The notes: a model not told the origin generated them from the letters alone. A stretch of DNA of 64,000 nt from Rhizobacter sp. SG703 (GCF_012275445.1 NZ_JAAZQK010000001.1:615198-679197), one strand, 5' to 3'; counted from the first letter of the stretch, positions 1-8,919 are shown. Numbers and translations: made by a program.

Positions 1-1610
1 AGCACGCGGATCGGATCGGCATTGCCGGCGAGCTCATGCTCCCAGCGCTCCTCGACGAAGCTGAAGTTGATGGTCTCCTGGTAGTCCAGGCCGGCCAGCA
101 GATGGCGCACCGCATGCGGCCCGCGCTTCGATTCGCTGCGCACGCTGGCGGTGATCGCCGCGCGCGGCGGCGTCGACGGCAGCGTCGGGTAGCCGAGCAC
201 GCGGATCACTTCCTCGATCAGGTCTTCCTCGATCAACAGGTCGAAGCGCCAGCTCGGCGGCGTCACCGTGATCGTGCCCTCGGCCTGCGTGAACGGCAGG
301 CCCAGGCGCTCCATCACGCCGACGCACTGCGCCTGCGTGATCGGCATGCCGATCACCTTCGCGGCCCGTGCGACGCGCAGCGTGACCGGCGTGCGCGCCG
401 GCAGCCGGGTGATCTGGTCGTCCATCGGGCCGGCCTCGCCGCCGCAGATGTCGAGGATCAGCTGCGTGATGCGCTCGATGTGCTCGACCGTCTGCGCCGG
501 ATCGACGCCGCGCTCGAAGCGATGCCCCGCATCGGTCGTGAAGTTGAAACGGCGCGAACGGCCCGCCACCGCCTCGGGCCACCAGAACGCGGCCTCGACG
601 TAGACGTTGCGCGTGGCGTCGGACACCGAGGTCGCATCGCCGCCCATGATGCCGGCCAGCGACTCGACGGCCTCGGCGTCGGCGATCACGCCGACCGACG
701 CATCGACCTCGATCGTGTTGCCGTTCAGCAGCTTCAGCTGCTCGCCCGGGCGGCCCCAGCGAACCGTGAGGCCGTGGTGGATCTTGTCGAGGTCGAAGAT
801 GTGCGAAGGCCGGCCGAGCTCGAACATCACGTAGTTCGAGATGTCGACCAGCGCGGTCACCGAGCGCTGGCCGCAGCGGGCCAGGCGGTCGACCATCCAG
901 GCCGGCGTCTTCGCGGCGGTGTCGACGTTGCGCACGATGCGGCCCGAGAAGCGGCCGCACAGGTCGGGCGCCTCGACCTTGACCGGCAGCACGTCGCGAT
1001 GCTTCACCGGCACCGGCGCGAAGGTCGGCACCTTCAACGGCGTGCCGGTCAGCGCGGAGACCTCGCGCGCGACGCCGAGCACGCTCAGGCAGTGGCCGAG
1101 GTTCGGCGTCAGCTTCAGCGTGAACAAGGTGTCGTCGAGCGACAGGTGCGTGCGGATGTCCTCGCCCACCGGAGCGTCGTCGGCCAGGATCAGCAGCCCG
1201 CCCTGGTCTTCGGACAGCTTCAGCTCGCGCGCCGAGCACAGCATGCCCTGGCTCTCGACACCGCGCAGCTGGCCGAGCTTGATCTCGAAGGGCTTCCCAT
1301 CTTCGCCCGGAGGGAGTACCGCCCCTACCAGCGCGCACGGCACCTTCAGCCCGGCGGCCACGTTGGGCGCGCCGCAGACGATGTTCAGCAGCGTGCCGCT
1401 GCCGACGTCGACCTGGCAGACGTTCAGCCGGTCGGCATTCGGATGGCGCGCCAGCGACACGACGCGCCCGACGACCACGCGGCTGAAGGGCGGCGCCATT
1501 GGGCGCAGCTCTTCGACCTCCATGCCGGACATCGTCAGCAGCTCGGCCAGCGCGGCGGTATCAAGGGGCGGATTGCAGAACTCACGCAACCACGACTCGG
1601 GGAATTGCAT
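1..1610 (-). CDS. pheT: Phenylalanine--tRNA ligase beta subunit, 3' part cut off by the window
   Basis: This subunit pairs with PheS in the alpha2-beta2 phenylalanyl-tRNA synthetase, where it carries tRNA-binding and editing domains. The reading frame opens at ATG 1610 with [11 protein letters not shown], the family's usual start, and stays open to base 1, giving 536 of roughly 800 residues. The N-terminal EMAP/tRNA-binding-like domain is visible ([20 protein letters not shown], about residues 48-67), followed by B3/B4 editing-domain sequence ([19 protein letters not shown]) and the start of the B5 domain. The C-terminal catalytic-like and anticodon-binding FDX-ACB domains lie outside the window. 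The start is 18 nt downstream of the pheS stop, so the pair is cotranscribed. Confidence 0.97.
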   Translation of the reverse strand, partial: MQFPESWLREFCNPPLDTAALAELLTMSGMEVEELRPMAPPFSRVVVGRVVSLARHPNADRLNVCQVDVGSGTLLNIVCGAPNVAAGLKVPCALVGAVLPPGEDGKPFEIKLGQLRGVESQGMLCSARELKLSEDQGGLLILADDAPVGEDIRTHLSLDDTLFTLKLTPNLGHCLSVLGVAREVSALTGTPLKVPTFAPVPVKHRDVLPVKVEAPDLCGRFSGRIVRNVDTAAKTPAWMVDRLARCGQRSVTALVDISNYVMFELGRPSHIFDLDKIHHGLTVRWGRPGEQLKLLNGNTIEVDASVGVIADAEAVESLAGIMGGDATSVSDATRNVYVEAAFWWPEAVAGRSRRFNFTTDAGHRFERGVDPAQTVEHIERITQLILDICGGEAGPMDDQITRLPARTPVTLRVARAAKVIGMPITQAQCVGVMERLGLPFTQAEGTITVTPPSWRFDLLIEEDLIEEVIRVLGYPTLPSTPPRAAITASVRSESKRGPHAVRHLLAGLDYQETINFSFVEERWEHELAGNADPIRV

Positions 1611-1628
1611 TGATGGGTCTTCCGCTGG

Positions 1629-2672
1629 TTACTTGAACTGGCTGAGGAAACGCAGGTCGCCGTCGAAGAACAGGCGCAGGTCGTTGACGCCGTAGCGCAG
1701 CATCGCGAGGCGGTCGATGCCCGAGCCGAACGCGAAGCCGACATGGCGCTCCGGGTCGAGCCCCATGTTGCGCACCACCTGCGGGTGCACCTGGCCGGAG
1801 CCGGAGACCTCGAGCCAGCGACCCTTCAGCGGCCCGCTCTCGAACATGATGTCGATCTCGGCGCTCGGCTCGGTGAACGGGAAGTAGCTCGGGCGGAAGC
1901 GCAGCGCGAGCTCGCTGGTCTCGAAGAAGGCCTGGATGAAATCCAGGTACATCGCCTTCAGGTCCTTGAAACTGACGTTCTCGCCGATCCACAGGCCTTC
2001 GACCTGGTGGAACATCGGCGAGTGCGTCGCGTCGCTGTCGACGCGGAAAGTGCGGCCCGGCGCGATCACGCGGATGTCGGGCATGTGCGGCTGGCCGGCG
2101 TATTTCGCGGCATGCGCGCGGGCGTGGCGCACCTGCATCGGCGAGGTGTGCGGACGCAGGTTCAGCCAGTGGCCCTCGTCGTCCTTGATGTCGACGTAGA
2201 AGGTGTCCTGCATCGAACGCGCCGGATGGTTCTCTGGGTTGTTCAGCGCAGTGAAGCTGTACCAGTCGGTCTCGATCTCGGGGCCGTCGGCCACGTCGAA
2301 ACCCATCGAACCGAAGATCGCCTCGATGCGCTCCATCGTGCGCGCGATCGGGTGCACGCTGCCGACGCCGCGCTTGCGACCGGGCAGGCTCACGTCCAGA
2401 GATTCAGCCTTCAGCTGCGCCTGCAACTCGGCATCGGCCAGGGCCTGGCGGCGCGCATTCAGCGCGGCCTCGATGGCCTGCTTCGCAGCGTTGATCTCGG
2501 CACCGCGCGACTTCTTCTCGTCGCCCGCGAGCCCGGCCAGCGATTTCAGCAGCTCGGTCACGCGCCCGGCCTTGCCGAGATAGCGCGCCTTCGCGTTCTC
2601 GAGGTCGGCGGGTGCAGTCGCCTGCGCGAAATCGGCGTGCGCGGCCTGCACCAGTTGATCGAGGTCGTTCAT
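1629..2672 (-). CDS. pheS: Phenylalanine--tRNA ligase alpha subunit
   Basis: Catalytic subunit of phenylalanyl-tRNA synthetase, which charges tRNA-Phe with phenylalanine in the cytoplasm. The 347-residue product has the N-terminal coiled-coil arm (residues about 1-90) and a class II catalytic core. Motif 2 shows as [26 protein letters not shown], split here as VIAPGRTFR and [15 protein letters not shown], and motif 3 as [17 protein letters not shown] near the C-terminus. The start [12 protein letters not shown] (ATG at 2672) matches relatives. An upstream in-frame extension to 2804 would run through a terminator hairpin and is rejected. No good Shine-Dalgarno sequence precedes the ATG. The gene lies 150 nt after rplT and is separated from it by an intrinsic-terminator-like hairpin at 2703-2731. 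Confidence 0.97.
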   Translation of the reverse strand: MNDLDQLVQAAHADFAQATAPADLENAKARYLGKAGRVTELLKSLAGLAGDEKKSRGAEINAAKQAIEAALNARRQALADAELQAQLKAESLDVSLPGRKRGVGSVHPIARTMERIEAIFGSMGFDVADGPEIETDWYSFTALNNPENHPARSMQDTFYVDIKDDEGHWLNLRPHTSPMQVRHARAHAAKYAGQPHMPDIRVIAPGRTFRVDSDATHSPMFHQVEGLWIGENVSFKDLKAMYLDFIQAFFETSELALRFRPSYFPFTEPSAEIDIMFESGPLKGRWLEVSGSGQVHPQVVRNMGLDPERHVGFAFGSGIDRLAMLRYGVNDLRLFFDGDLRFLSQFK

Positions 2673-2702
2673 CGGTTGAGGGTGGATGGTCGGTTCAAGA
2701 AA

Positions 2703-2731
2703 CAAAAAAGGCCGCACACGAGGTCGGCCTT
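2703..2731 (-). terminator. Intrinsic terminator or attenuator between rplT and pheS
   Basis: On the minus strand AAGGCCG and CGGCCTT pair perfectly around a 10-nt loop and are followed by a run of T, ending 31 nt before the pheS start codon. A second hairpin (CCCCGA/TCGGGG) lies just upstream at about 2738-2767. Enterobacterial pheST is controlled by attenuation through a Phe-rich leader peptide. I find no Phe-rich reading frame in the 87 nt before this hairpin, so it is either a partial rplT terminator or an attenuator of another kind. Confidence 0.75.
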
Positions 2732-2822
2732 GGAGAGCTTGCCCCGACAGCTGCGAACAGCCTTCGGGGACTTGCGTGGCACCGGATGCACAGGGTGTGC
2801 GCAAACCGGCGCGATCACGACA

Positions 2823-3179
2823 TCAAGCGAGCTGGGCCTTCACCTTCTCCACGATGCTGCCGAAAGCGGCAGGATCGTTGACTGCCATGTCGGCAAGAAC
2901 CTTGCGGTCGATCTCGATCGACGCCTTCTTCATGCCGTTCATGAACTTGCTGTAGGTGATGCCCAGGCCACGGGCTGCTGCGTTGATACGCGCAATCCAG
3001 AGCTGGCGGAACACACGCTTCTTGGTGCGACGATCGCGATAGGCATATTGCCCAGCGCGCATGACCGCTTCCTTGGCGATGCGGAACACATTCTTGCGAC
3101 GGCCGCGGTAACCCTTGGCGAGTGCGAGAATTTTCTTGTGACGAGCGCGGGCTGTTACACCACGTTTGACGCGAGGCAT
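2823..3179 (-). CDS. rplT: 50S ribosomal protein L20
   Basis: L20 binds 23S rRNA early in assembly of the large ribosomal subunit. The 118-residue product has the normal length and the characteristic start [16 protein letters not shown] with the very basic N-terminal helix, then the globular C-terminal domain ending in [10 protein letters not shown] strong Shine-Dalgarno AAGGAG stands six bases before the ATG. The gene follows rpmI by 52 nt in the conserved infC-rpmI-rplT order. In E. coli L20 represses the rpmI-rplT unit, but I did not identify the corresponding RNA pseudoknot here. Confidence 0.98.
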   Translation of the reverse strand: MPRVKRGVTARARHKKILALAKGYRGRRKNVFRIAKEAVMRAGQYAYRDRRTKKRVFRQLWIARINAAARGLGITYSKFMNGMKKASIEIDRKVLADMAVNDPAAFGSIVEKVKAQLA

Positions 3180-3231
3180 GGATTTCTCCTTCTAGAAGTA
3201 TTTCTGAGACCGTGGAATCAATCGCTGCAGA

Positions 3232-3435
3232 TCACAGCCCGGCGAAGGGCAGCATCTGAGCCATGTGACCCATGTTGGTCTCGTGCACGCCGACAGAGCC
3301 ACGCAGGTGGCGCTTGTTCTTCGTGGACTTCTTCGTGAGGATGTGGCGCTTGAACGCCTGGCCCCGCTTGACGGTGCCACCCGGACGAACGCGGAAACGC
3401 TTCGCAGCGCTCTTCTTGGTCTTCATTTTGGGCAT
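3232..3435 (-). CDS. rpmI: 50S ribosomal protein L35
   Basis: Small basic protein of the large ribosomal subunit. The product is 67 residues, begins [14 protein letters not shown], and contains the family core [18 protein letters not shown]. The start at 3435 is chosen over an in-frame ATG at 3513, which would add 26 unrelated residues. AAGGAG is correctly placed upstream of 3435. The gene sits between infC and rplT, 111 nt after the infC stop, as in most bacteria. Confidence 0.97.
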   Translation of the reverse strand: MPKMKTKKSAAKRFRVRPGGTVKRGQAFKRHILTKKSTKNKRHLRGSVGVHETNMGHMAQMLPFAGL

Positions 3436-3546
3436 GACTGCTCCTTTTTCGTTGCTCCACCAGGCGCCCGCAAAGAACTTGCGGTCTTGTTGGCCTGGAG
3501 GGGCTTCTTGCAACGCGCCGGTGACCAGACCGGCGCGCTGAACTCT

Positions 3547-4095
3547 TCAACGCTTCTTCGGACCGAGCACCATGATCATCTGGCGCCCTTCGAGCTTCGG
3601 CATGTTCTCGACGACGGCCACATCGGCCAGTTCGTCGCGAATGCGCTCCAGCAGGCGCATGCCGATGTCCTGGTGGGTGATCTCGCGGCCTCGGTAGCGC
3701 AGCGTGACCTTGCCCTTGTCGCCGTCTTCCTCGATGAAGCGGCGCAGGTTGCGCATCTTGATCTGGTAGTCGCCTTCGTCCGTGCCCGGACGGAACTTGA
3801 CTTCCTTGATCTCGATGACCTTTTGCTTGGACTTCGCTTCCGCTGCCCGTTTCTGCTCTTGGTACTTGAACTTGCCGTAGTCCATCAGCCGGCAGACCGG
3901 CGGATCGGCCTGGGCAGCGATTTCGACCAGATCGACGTCCAGTTCGCCCGCCATGCGGAGGGCCTCCTGAATGTTGACGATCCCGAGCGGTTCGTTCTCC
4001 ACACCGTTGAGCCGCACCTCTGGCGCCATGATTTCGCGATTGAGGCGGTGCTTGCGCTCCACATTGGGAGTGCGACGGTCAGCAAAAGTAGCGAT
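3547..4095 (-). CDS. infC: Translation initiation factor IF-3 with a non-canonical AUC start
   Basis: IF-3 binds the 30S subunit, keeps the subunits apart and checks the start codon and initiator tRNA. The product has the N-terminal domain ([39 protein letters not shown]) and the C-terminal domain ([19 protein letters not shown], ending [10 protein letters not shown]). The first ATG in frame (4062) gives only 171 residues and drops conserved N-terminal sequence. Extension to an ATC at 4093-4095 adds [11 protein letters not shown], as in Burkholderiales relatives, and places an AAAGG Shine-Dalgarno about nine bases upstream, for 182 residues. Known biology: E. coli infC starts with AUU, which lets IF-3 repress its own synthesis. 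Use of AUC here suggests the same autoregulation. The gene lies 86 nt downstream of thrS. Confidence 0.94.
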   Translation of the reverse strand: MATFADRRTPNVERKHRLNREIMAPEVRLNGVENEPLGIVNIQEALRMAGELDVDLVEIAAQADPPVCRLMDYGKFKYQEQKRAAEAKSKQKVIEIKEVKFRPGTDEGDYQIKMRNLRRFIEEDGDKGKVTLRYRGREITHQDIGMRLLERIRDELADVAVVENMPKLEGRQMIMVLGPKKR

Positions 4096-4181
4096 GGTTC
4101 TTACCTTTCACCGGACCCCGAGGCAGCGGAGCCCAAACTTTGGAATGTCGATGAACGCCGGCGGACAGGACTTACCGTACT

Positions 4182-6101
4182 TCAGGCCCGGTTGGCGATG
4201 TCGCTGGCGAGCTTCTTTGCGAAGTCGTCCAAGGGCATCACGCCGAGATCCTGGTTGCCGCGGGCACGCACCGCAACGGCCCCGATTGCCTTCTCCTTCT
4301 CGCCAACGACAAGGATGAACGGGACCTTTTGCAAGGAATGCTCGCGGATTTTATACGTGATCTTTTCATTGCGCAAATCACTCTCCGCCCTAACTCCTTG
4401 TTTTTGAAGTGTTTTCGCGACTTCCCGGGCGTAGTCGGCATGCGCTTCGGTGATGCTGGCCACCACGACCTGCACCGGCGCCAGCCAGACCGGCAGCGCG
4501 CCGGCGTGGTGTTCGATCAGCATGCCGATGAAACGCTCGAAGCTGCCGATGATCGCGCGGTGCAGCATCACCGGGTGCGCACGGCCGCTGGTGTCGGTGA
4601 CGTATTCGCCGCCCAGGCGCTCGGCGGTGTTGTAGTCGACCTGCATCGTGCCGCACTGCCACTGCCGGCCGAGCGCGTCCTTCAGCGTGTACTCGATCTT
4701 CGGGCCGTAGAACGCGCCGTCGCCCGGGGAGATGATGAACTCGCAGCCGGAGCGGCGCAGGCTCTCCATCACCGCGAATTCGGCCTTGTCCCAGAACGCA
4801 TCGGAGCCGACGCGGTGTTCCGGCCGGGTCGCGACCTTGTAGATGATGTCGGTGAAGCCGAAATCCTTGTAGACCTGCTGCAGCAGCGCCGTGTAGGCGA
4901 CGCACTCCTCGAGGATCTGGTCTTCGGTGCAGAAGATGTGGCCGTCGTCCTGCGTGAAGCCGCGCACCCGCATGATCCCGTGCAGCGCGCCCGACGGCTC
5001 GTTGCGGTGGCACTGGCCGAACTCGCCGTAGCGGATCGGCAGGTCCTTGTAGCTGCGCATCTGCGAGTTGAAGATCAGCACGTGGCCCGGGCAGTTCATC
5101 GGCTTCAGCGCGTAGTCGCGCTTCTCCGATTCGGTCACGAACATGTTGTCGCGGTAGTTGCCCCAGTGGCCGGTCTTCTCCCACAGCCCCTGGTCGAGGA
5201 TCTGCGGACCCTTCACTTCCTGGTAGCCGTTGTCGCGGTAGACGGCGCGCATGTACTGCTCGACCTGCTGCCACACCGACCAGCCCTTGGCATGCCAGAA
5301 CACCAGCCCGGGCGCGTGCTCGTCGAGGTGGAACAGGTCGAGTTCGCGGCCGATCTTGCGGTGGTCGCGCTTCTCGGCCTCTTCGAGCATGTGCAGGTAC
5401 TGCTGCAGTTCGTCCTTGGTGGCCCAGGCGGTGCCGTAGATGCGCTGCAGCATCTCGTTGCGGTGGTCCCCGCGCCAGTAGGCGCCGGCCACCTTCATCA
5501 GCTTGAAGTGCTTCAGCCGGCCGGTGCTCGGCACGTGCGGGCCGCGGCACAGGTCTTCGAACCGGCCTTCGCGGTACAGCGAGACGTCTTCATCGGACGG
5601 GATGCTGGCGATGATCTCGGCCTTGTAGTCCTCGCCCAGGCTCTTGAAGTACGCCACCGCCTCGCCGCGCGGCAGCACGCGGCGCTCGACGCGCTCGTCC
5701 TTCTTTGCGAGCTCGGTCATCTTGGCTTCGATCGCCACCAGGTCTTCCGGCGTGAACGGGCGCTTGTACGAGAAGTCGTAGAAGAAGCCGTTCTCGATCA
5801 CCGGGCCGATCGTGACCTGGGCATCCGGGAACAGCTCCTTGACCGCATAAGCCAGCAGGTGGGCGGTGGAGTGGCGGATGACGTCCAGCCCGGCGGGGTC
5901 CTTGTCGGTGATGATCGCCAGCGCCGTGTCGGCTTCGATGCGGTAGCTGGTGTCGACGACGCGCGCCGCATCGCCCTGCCCGACCCGCCCGGCGAGCGCC
6001 GCCTTCGCCAGCCCGGTGCCGATGGATGCCGCCACCTCGGCCACCGTGACCGGTCCGGGGAACTCGCGCCTGGAACCGTCGGGCAACTGGACTGAAATCA
6101 T
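4182..6101 (-). CDS. thrS: Threonine--tRNA ligase
   Basis: Charges tRNA-Thr with threonine and hydrolyses mischarged Ser-tRNA-Thr. The 639-residue product contains a TGS domain (residues 1-62), the editing domain with the HxxxH motif ([10 protein letters not shown], His77 and His81), the class II catalytic core ([20 protein letters not shown] supplies the zinc-ligand Cys and motif 2 region) and the C-terminal anticodon-binding domain. The start [10 protein letters not shown] at 6101 has GGAG upstream and is the usual one; an in-frame ATG at 6122 lies on top of the terminator T-run. The gene heads the thrS-infC-rpmI-rplT-pheST operon. Its leader carries a Thr-rich short reading frame and a terminator, described separately, pointing to control by threonyl-tRNA supply. 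Confidence 0.98.
   Translation of the reverse strand: MISVQLPDGSRREFPGPVTVAEVAASIGTGLAKAALAGRVGQGDAARVVDTSYRIEADTALAIITDKDPAGLDVIRHSTAHLLAYAVKELFPDAQVTIGPVIENGFFYDFSYKRPFTPEDLVAIEAKMTELAKKDERVERRVLPRGEAVAYFKSLGEDYKAEIIASIPSDEDVSLYREGRFEDLCRGPHVPSTGRLKHFKLMKVAGAYWRGDHRNEMLQRIYGTAWATKDELQQYLHMLEEAEKRDHRKIGRELDLFHLDEHAPGLVFWHAKGWSVWQQVEQYMRAVYRDNGYQEVKGPQILDQGLWEKTGHWGNYRDNMFVTESEKRDYALKPMNCPGHVLIFNSQMRSYKDLPIRYGEFGQCHRNEPSGALHGIMRVRGFTQDDGHIFCTEDQILEECVAYTALLQQVYKDFGFTDIIYKVATRPEHRVGSDAFWDKAEFAVMESLRRSGCEFIISPGDGAFYGPKIEYTLKDALGRQWQCGTMQVDYNTAERLGGEYVTDTSGRAHPVMLHRAIIGSFERFIGMLIEHHAGALPVWLAPVQVVVASITEAHADYAREVAKTLQKQGVRAESDLRNEKITYKIREHSLQKVPFILVVGEKEKAIGAVAVRARGNQDLGVMPLDDFAKKLASDIANRA
4348..4376 (-). 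promoter_or_regulatory. Candidate internal promoter in the 3' end of thrS, reading towards infC
   Basis: On the minus strand TTGCGC (4371-4376) and TAAAAT (4348-4353) are separated by exactly 17 bases. They lie in a patch of about 90 bases (4320-4410) that is much more AT-rich than the rest of thrS and uses codons rare elsewhere in the window. E. coli infC also has promoters inside thrS. The -35 match is weak (3 of 6), so this is a proposal. Confidence 0.4.
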
Positions 6102-6120
6102 GAAAGGAGCTCCTGAAAAC

Positions 6121-6146
6121 AAAAAAGCGCGGGGTGAGCCGCGCTT
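6121..6146 (-). terminator. thrS leader attenuator (intrinsic terminator)
   Basis: On the minus strand AAGCGCGG pairs with CCGCGCTT around a 6-nt loop and is followed by TTTTTTG, 20 nt before the thrS ATG. The 5' arm includes CGCGGC (plus 6138-6143), which is fully complementary to GCCGCG (plus 6179-6184) lying four bases after the stop of the leader reading frame. The two pairings are mutually exclusive, as expected of a terminator/antiterminator switch. Confidence 0.8.
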
Positions 6147-6187
6147 CGAGAGAGATGACGAGTAAAGACGTGATGCGCCGCGGCCGA

Positions 6188-6232
6188 CTAAACCTTCGTG
6201 AAATCCGGCGTAGTTCGCGGTGTCATAACCAT
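6188..6232 (-). CDS. Threonine-rich leader peptide of thrS (14 residues)
   Basis: The reading frame encodes [14 protein letters not shown] and then TAG. Four of 14 codons are threonine (ACA, ACT, ACG, ACG), two of them adjacent. A strong GAGGAAGG Shine-Dalgarno sits five to six bases before the ATG, and a TACAAT -10 element lies about 40 nt upstream. The frame is followed by an antiterminator segment and an intrinsic terminator immediately before thrS. By analogy with classical amino-acid leader peptides, ribosome stalling at the Thr codons when Thr-tRNA is short would favour the antiterminator and raise thrS expression. The call rests on sequence architecture only. Confidence 0.7.
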   Translation of the reverse strand: MVMTPRTTPDFTKV

Positions 6233-6270
6233 GCTGCCTTCCTCGGTCCTTGCTGCTCGTGGGAGCCGGG

Positions 6271-6276
6271 ATTGTA
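6271..6276 (-). promoter_or_regulatory. Probable -10 element of the thrS leader promoter
   Basis: TACAAT on the minus strand lies at the very end of the preceding lipoprotein gene (stop at 6279). It would start transcription about 30 nt upstream of the Thr-rich leader ATG. No convincing -35 hexamer is seen 16-18 bases upstream. Confidence 0.45.
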
Positions 6277-6278
6277 GA

Positions 6279-6788
6279 TCAGCCGGGGAAGATCCGGGGG
6301 CCTTCGACGCGCACCGCGTCGCCCACGCGCAGGCCGTTCGGCTGCGAGACGATGAACTGCCGCCACACGCCGCTGTCCAGCCGCACCGAGATCCGGAACA
6401 CGTCGTAGGCCGGCGCCTGGTTGCGTTCGATCTCGTTGCCGACGATCGCGCCGCCGACCGCCCCGGCCACCACGCCGGCGCCGCGCCCGCCCATCACCGC
6501 GCCGATCACCGCGGCGCCGACGATGCCGCCGAGCACCGCGCCGCCGCCGGTCGGGCGCTCCTGCTGGCGCAGCACCTCGATGCTGGTGACCTGGCCGCGG
6601 CCGTTGTCGTTGTACGAATAGCGCGGCGGCGGTGCCTGCGGCACGACGACGACCGCACCGGGCGGAGGCCCGGGCGGCGGGCCGTAGGGCCGCTCGTGGT
6701 ACGGCCGGGGGTAGACGATGCAGCCGGACAAGGTGCTGCCCACCAGGGTCAGCAACGCGAGCCGCGTCAGCGCAAGCTTCGGATTCAT
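6279..6788 (-). CDS. Outer-membrane lipoprotein with glycine-zipper domain
   Basis: The 169-residue product begins with a lipoprotein signal peptide whose lipobox LSGC places the lipid-modified cysteine at residue 23. A Pro/Tyr-rich linker follows (about 26-55), then a glycine-zipper membrane segment (GGAVLGGIVGAAVIGAVMGG and GGAIVGNEIE, about 82-120) of the SlyB/17-kDa antigen type, and a C-terminal beta-rich domain (YDVFRISVRLDSGVWRQFIV). ATG 6788 is preferred because GGAG lies six bases upstream; an ATG six bases earlier abuts that site. Such proteins usually sit in the outer membrane and respond to envelope stress. The specific role is unknown. It is transcribed towards thrS, and the thrS promoter overlaps its 3' end. 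Confidence 0.85.
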   Translation of the reverse strand: MNPKLALTRLALLTLVGSTLSGCIVYPRPYHERPYGPPPGPPPGAVVVVPQAPPPRYSYNDNGRGQVTSIEVLRQQERPTGGGAVLGGIVGAAVIGAVMGGRGAGVVAGAVGGAIVGNEIERNQAPAYDVFRISVRLDSGVWRQFIVSQPNGLRVGDAVRVEGPRIFPG

Positions 6789-6891
6789 CGACATCTCCGG
6801 GCGCCGGACGCGGCGCCGCCCTGGAGCAACGCCGAAGCCCGGCCACGGGTTGGCCGCCCGCGTGTAAAGAACGATGTCGGCCCTTGTCGCC

Positions 6892-7596
6892 TCAACCCTT
6901 GTCGTCGGCCCCGGCCAGCCAGCGGTACAGCACGCCGCCGATCACCGCGCCCCCGATCGGCGCGACCCAGAACAGCCACAGCTGCGCCAGCGCCCAGTCG
7001 CCGACGATCAGCGCCGGCCCGGTGCTGCGCGCCGGGTTCACCGAGGTGTTGGTGACCGGGATGCTGATCAGGTGGATCAGCGTGAGCGCCAGGCCGATCG
7101 CGATCGGTGCGAAGCCGGCCGGCGCGCGCTTGTCGGTCGCGCCCATGATGATCACCAGGAACATGCCGGTCATCACGACCTCGCAGACGAAGGCGGCCAT
7201 CACCGAATAGCCGCCCGGCGAGTGCTCACCGAAACCGTTCGACGCCAGCCCGCCGGCCAGGCTGAAGCCGGCCTTGCCGCTGGCGATCAGGTACAGCACC
7301 GCGGCACCCAGCAGGCCACCGATCACCTGCGCGGCGATGTAGGCCGGCAGCTCCGACGCCTTGAAGCGCCCGCCGGCCACCAGGCCGATCGACACCGCCG
7401 GGTTCAGGTGGCAGCCCGAGATGTGGCCGATCGCGAAGGCCATCGTCAGCACCGTCAGCCCGAACGCGAGCGACACCCCCAGCAGGCCGATGCCGACGTT
7501 CGGGAACGCGGCGGCCAGCACCGCGCTCCCGCACCCGCCCAGCACCAGCCAGAAGGTTCCGATCAATTCGGCCGCAGCCCGCTTCGTCAGGTTCAT
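6892..7596 (-). CDS. aqpZ: Aquaporin Z, water channel
   Basis: Inner-membrane water channel of the MIP family. The 234-residue product has six predicted membrane helices and both half-helix motifs, NPA at residues 65-67 ([11 protein letters not shown]) and 187-189 ([12 protein letters not shown]). Selectivity-filter residues of orthodox AqpZ are present at the expected positions (Phe45, His175, Thr184, Arg190), arguing for water rather than glycerol. The gene stands between the glycine-zipper lipoprotein and the thioesterase on the same strand, with short gaps. Confidence 0.95.
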   Translation of the reverse strand: MNLTKRAAAELIGTFWLVLGGCGSAVLAAAFPNVGIGLLGVSLAFGLTVLTMAFAIGHISGCHLNPAVSIGLVAGGRFKASELPAYIAAQVIGGLLGAAVLYLIASGKAGFSLAGGLASNGFGEHSPGGYSVMAAFVCEVVMTGMFLVIIMGATDKRAPAGFAPIAIGLALTLIHLISIPVTNTSVNPARSTGPALIVGDWALAQLWLFWVAPIGGAVIGGVLYRWLAGADDKG

Positions 7597-7654
7597 CGCT
7601 CTCCCCCGATGTCGTTGATGAGGACCGCAGTTGTGCCCGCATCATCCGACGCCG

Positions 7655-8131
7655 TCAAGGCTTCATCGACGTCGCGCGCTGCTCGAACTCCTGGCGCAGC
7701 TGCCGCCGCACCTGGGCCGCCTTGCTGCGGCGGATCTCGTCGGGCGTCACCGGCACCAGCTTCGGCACGGTGGCCGGCTGGCGCTCGTCGTCCATCGCGA
7801 CCATCGTGAAGAAGCAGCTGTTGGCATGCCGCACCGTCTGCGTGCGGATGTTCTCGGTGACGACCTTGATGCCGATCTCCATCGAGGTGTTGCCGGTGTG
7901 GTTGACCGACGCCAGGAAGGTCACCAGCTCGCCGACGTGGATCGGCTGCCGGAACGTGACCTGGTCGACCGACAGCGTCACCACGTAGCGCCCCGCATAG
8001 CGGCTCGCGCAGGCATAGGCCACCTGGTCGAGCAGCTTCAGGATGCTGCCGCCGTGCACGTTGCCGGTGAAGTTCGCCATGTCGGGCGTCATCAGCACCG
8101 TCATGGTCAGTTGATGCGATGGCAGGTTCAT
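7655..8131 (-). CDS. Acyl-CoA thioesterase, hotdog fold (YciA/BACH type)
   Basis: The product of 158 residues is a single hotdog domain. The active-site region HGGSILKLLDQVAYACASRY carries the catalytic Asp of the acyl-CoA thioesterase subfamily, and the following strand reads VTLSVDQVTFRQPIHVGELV. It probably hydrolyses medium- or long-chain acyl-CoA in the cytoplasm. The ATG shares one base with the stop of the upstream methyltransferase gene (TGATG), so the two are translationally coupled. Its position next to the polyene-like lipid cluster makes a role in releasing or editing acyl chains possible, but many genomes carry such a gene as a housekeeping enzyme. Confidence 0.88.
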   Translation of the reverse strand: MNLPSHQLTMTVLMTPDMANFTGNVHGGSILKLLDQVAYACASRYAGRYVVTLSVDQVTFRQPIHVGELVTFLASVNHTGNTSMEIGIKVVTENIRTQTVRHANSCFFTMVAMDDERQPATVPKLVPVTPDEIRRSKAAQVRRQLRQEFEQRATSMKP

Positions 8132-8919
8132 CAGCCGCGGGCTCCGTATTCCGAAAAGATGCCAAGTTCGACGTACCTGCTCGCATCGTGCAGGCCGGCC
8201 GCGCGCAGCGTCGCCAGCACCTCGGCTGGCGCCACGCAGGCGGCGATGGTGTCCCAGTAGTAGCGCCACAGCCGCGGCGTGCCCTCGGCCTTCGAGACGA
8301 AGCGCGCCAGCAGCGGCAGCGCGCCCCGCATGTAGAGCTTCAGCAGCACGGTGGCGATGCGCCCGGCCGGCTTCGTGATCTCGAGGATCAGCAGCCGGCC
8401 GCCCGGCTTCAGCACGCGGCGGAACTCGGCGCAGGCCACCGAAAAGTCCTCGATGTGACGCAGCGCATAGCCCATCACCAGGAAGTCGATGCTGGCATCG
8501 GGCACCGGCAGCGCCTCGGCCCGGCCGACCAGGCAGCGCACCTCGCCCGGCAGGTGGGCCTGCGCCATCATCCCCGGGCTCGGGTCGACGCCGACCAGCC
8601 GCTGCGGCTCGTTCGTCACGTGCAGGATCTCCTGCGACACCAGGCCGGTGCCCATCCCGAGGTCGAGCACCTGCATGCCGGGCGCGAGCCCCGCACGCAG
8701 CAGCGCCTGGCGCCGGTACCACGAGCCGGTGCCCAGGCCGAGGATGCGTTCGAGGCGGTTGTAGTCCCCGGCGGTGTCGTCGAAGGCCGAGCGGATGAAG
8801 CGCTCGCGGGCCTGCCTGTCGCCGTCGGGGTAGTAATCGGTCAGTGCACTGTGCGGCAGGTGCACCACGCCGTCGGCCGGTTCGGGCGAGGAACGTGCGG
8901 GAGGAACACGGTCAGGCAT
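8131..8919 (-). CDS. Class I SAM-dependent methyltransferase, UbiE-like
   Basis: The 262-residue product has a Rossmann methyltransferase fold with motif I VLDLGMGTG (residues 84-92), an acidic GVDPSPGM motif II and a UbiE/COQ5-like C-terminal half (LRHIEDFSVACAEFRRVLKPGGRLLILEITKP). Its N-terminus is longer than in housekeeping UbiE. It is divergent from the ACP gene at 9055 with a 135-nt shared upstream region, and coupled to the thioesterase gene. A methyltransferase is a standard part of aryl-polyene clusters, where it modifies the aryl head group. Here the substrate is not known, and ubiquinone methylation cannot be excluded. Confidence 0.8.
   Translation of the reverse strand: MPDRVPPARSSPEPADGVVHLPHSALTDYYPDGDRQARERFIRSAFDDTAGDYNRLERILGLGTGSWYRRQALLRAGLAPGMQVLDLGMGTGLVSQEILHVTNEPQRLVGVDPSPGMMAQAHLPGEVRCLVGRAEALPVPDASIDFLVMGYALRHIEDFSVACAEFRRVLKPGGRLLILEITKPAGRIATVLLKLYMRGALPLLARFVSKAEGTPRLWRYYWDTIAACVAPAEVLATLRAAGLHDASRYVELGIFSEYGARG

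Noticed and set aside
2736-2822. A Phe leader peptide like E. coli PheM before pheS
   Set aside because: No ATG or GTG frame in this stretch contains a run of Phe codons; the only Phe codons lie after the terminator T-run.
4063-4095. Annotating infC from the first in-frame ATG (4062)
   Set aside because: That start lacks the conserved N-terminal residues and a ribosome-binding site; the ATC at 4093-4095 has both.
7655-8131. The thioesterase as a definite member of the polyene-like cluster
   Set aside because: It is on the opposite strand, coupled to a UbiE-like gene, and YciA-type thioesterases are common housekeeping enzymes; the link is only positional.
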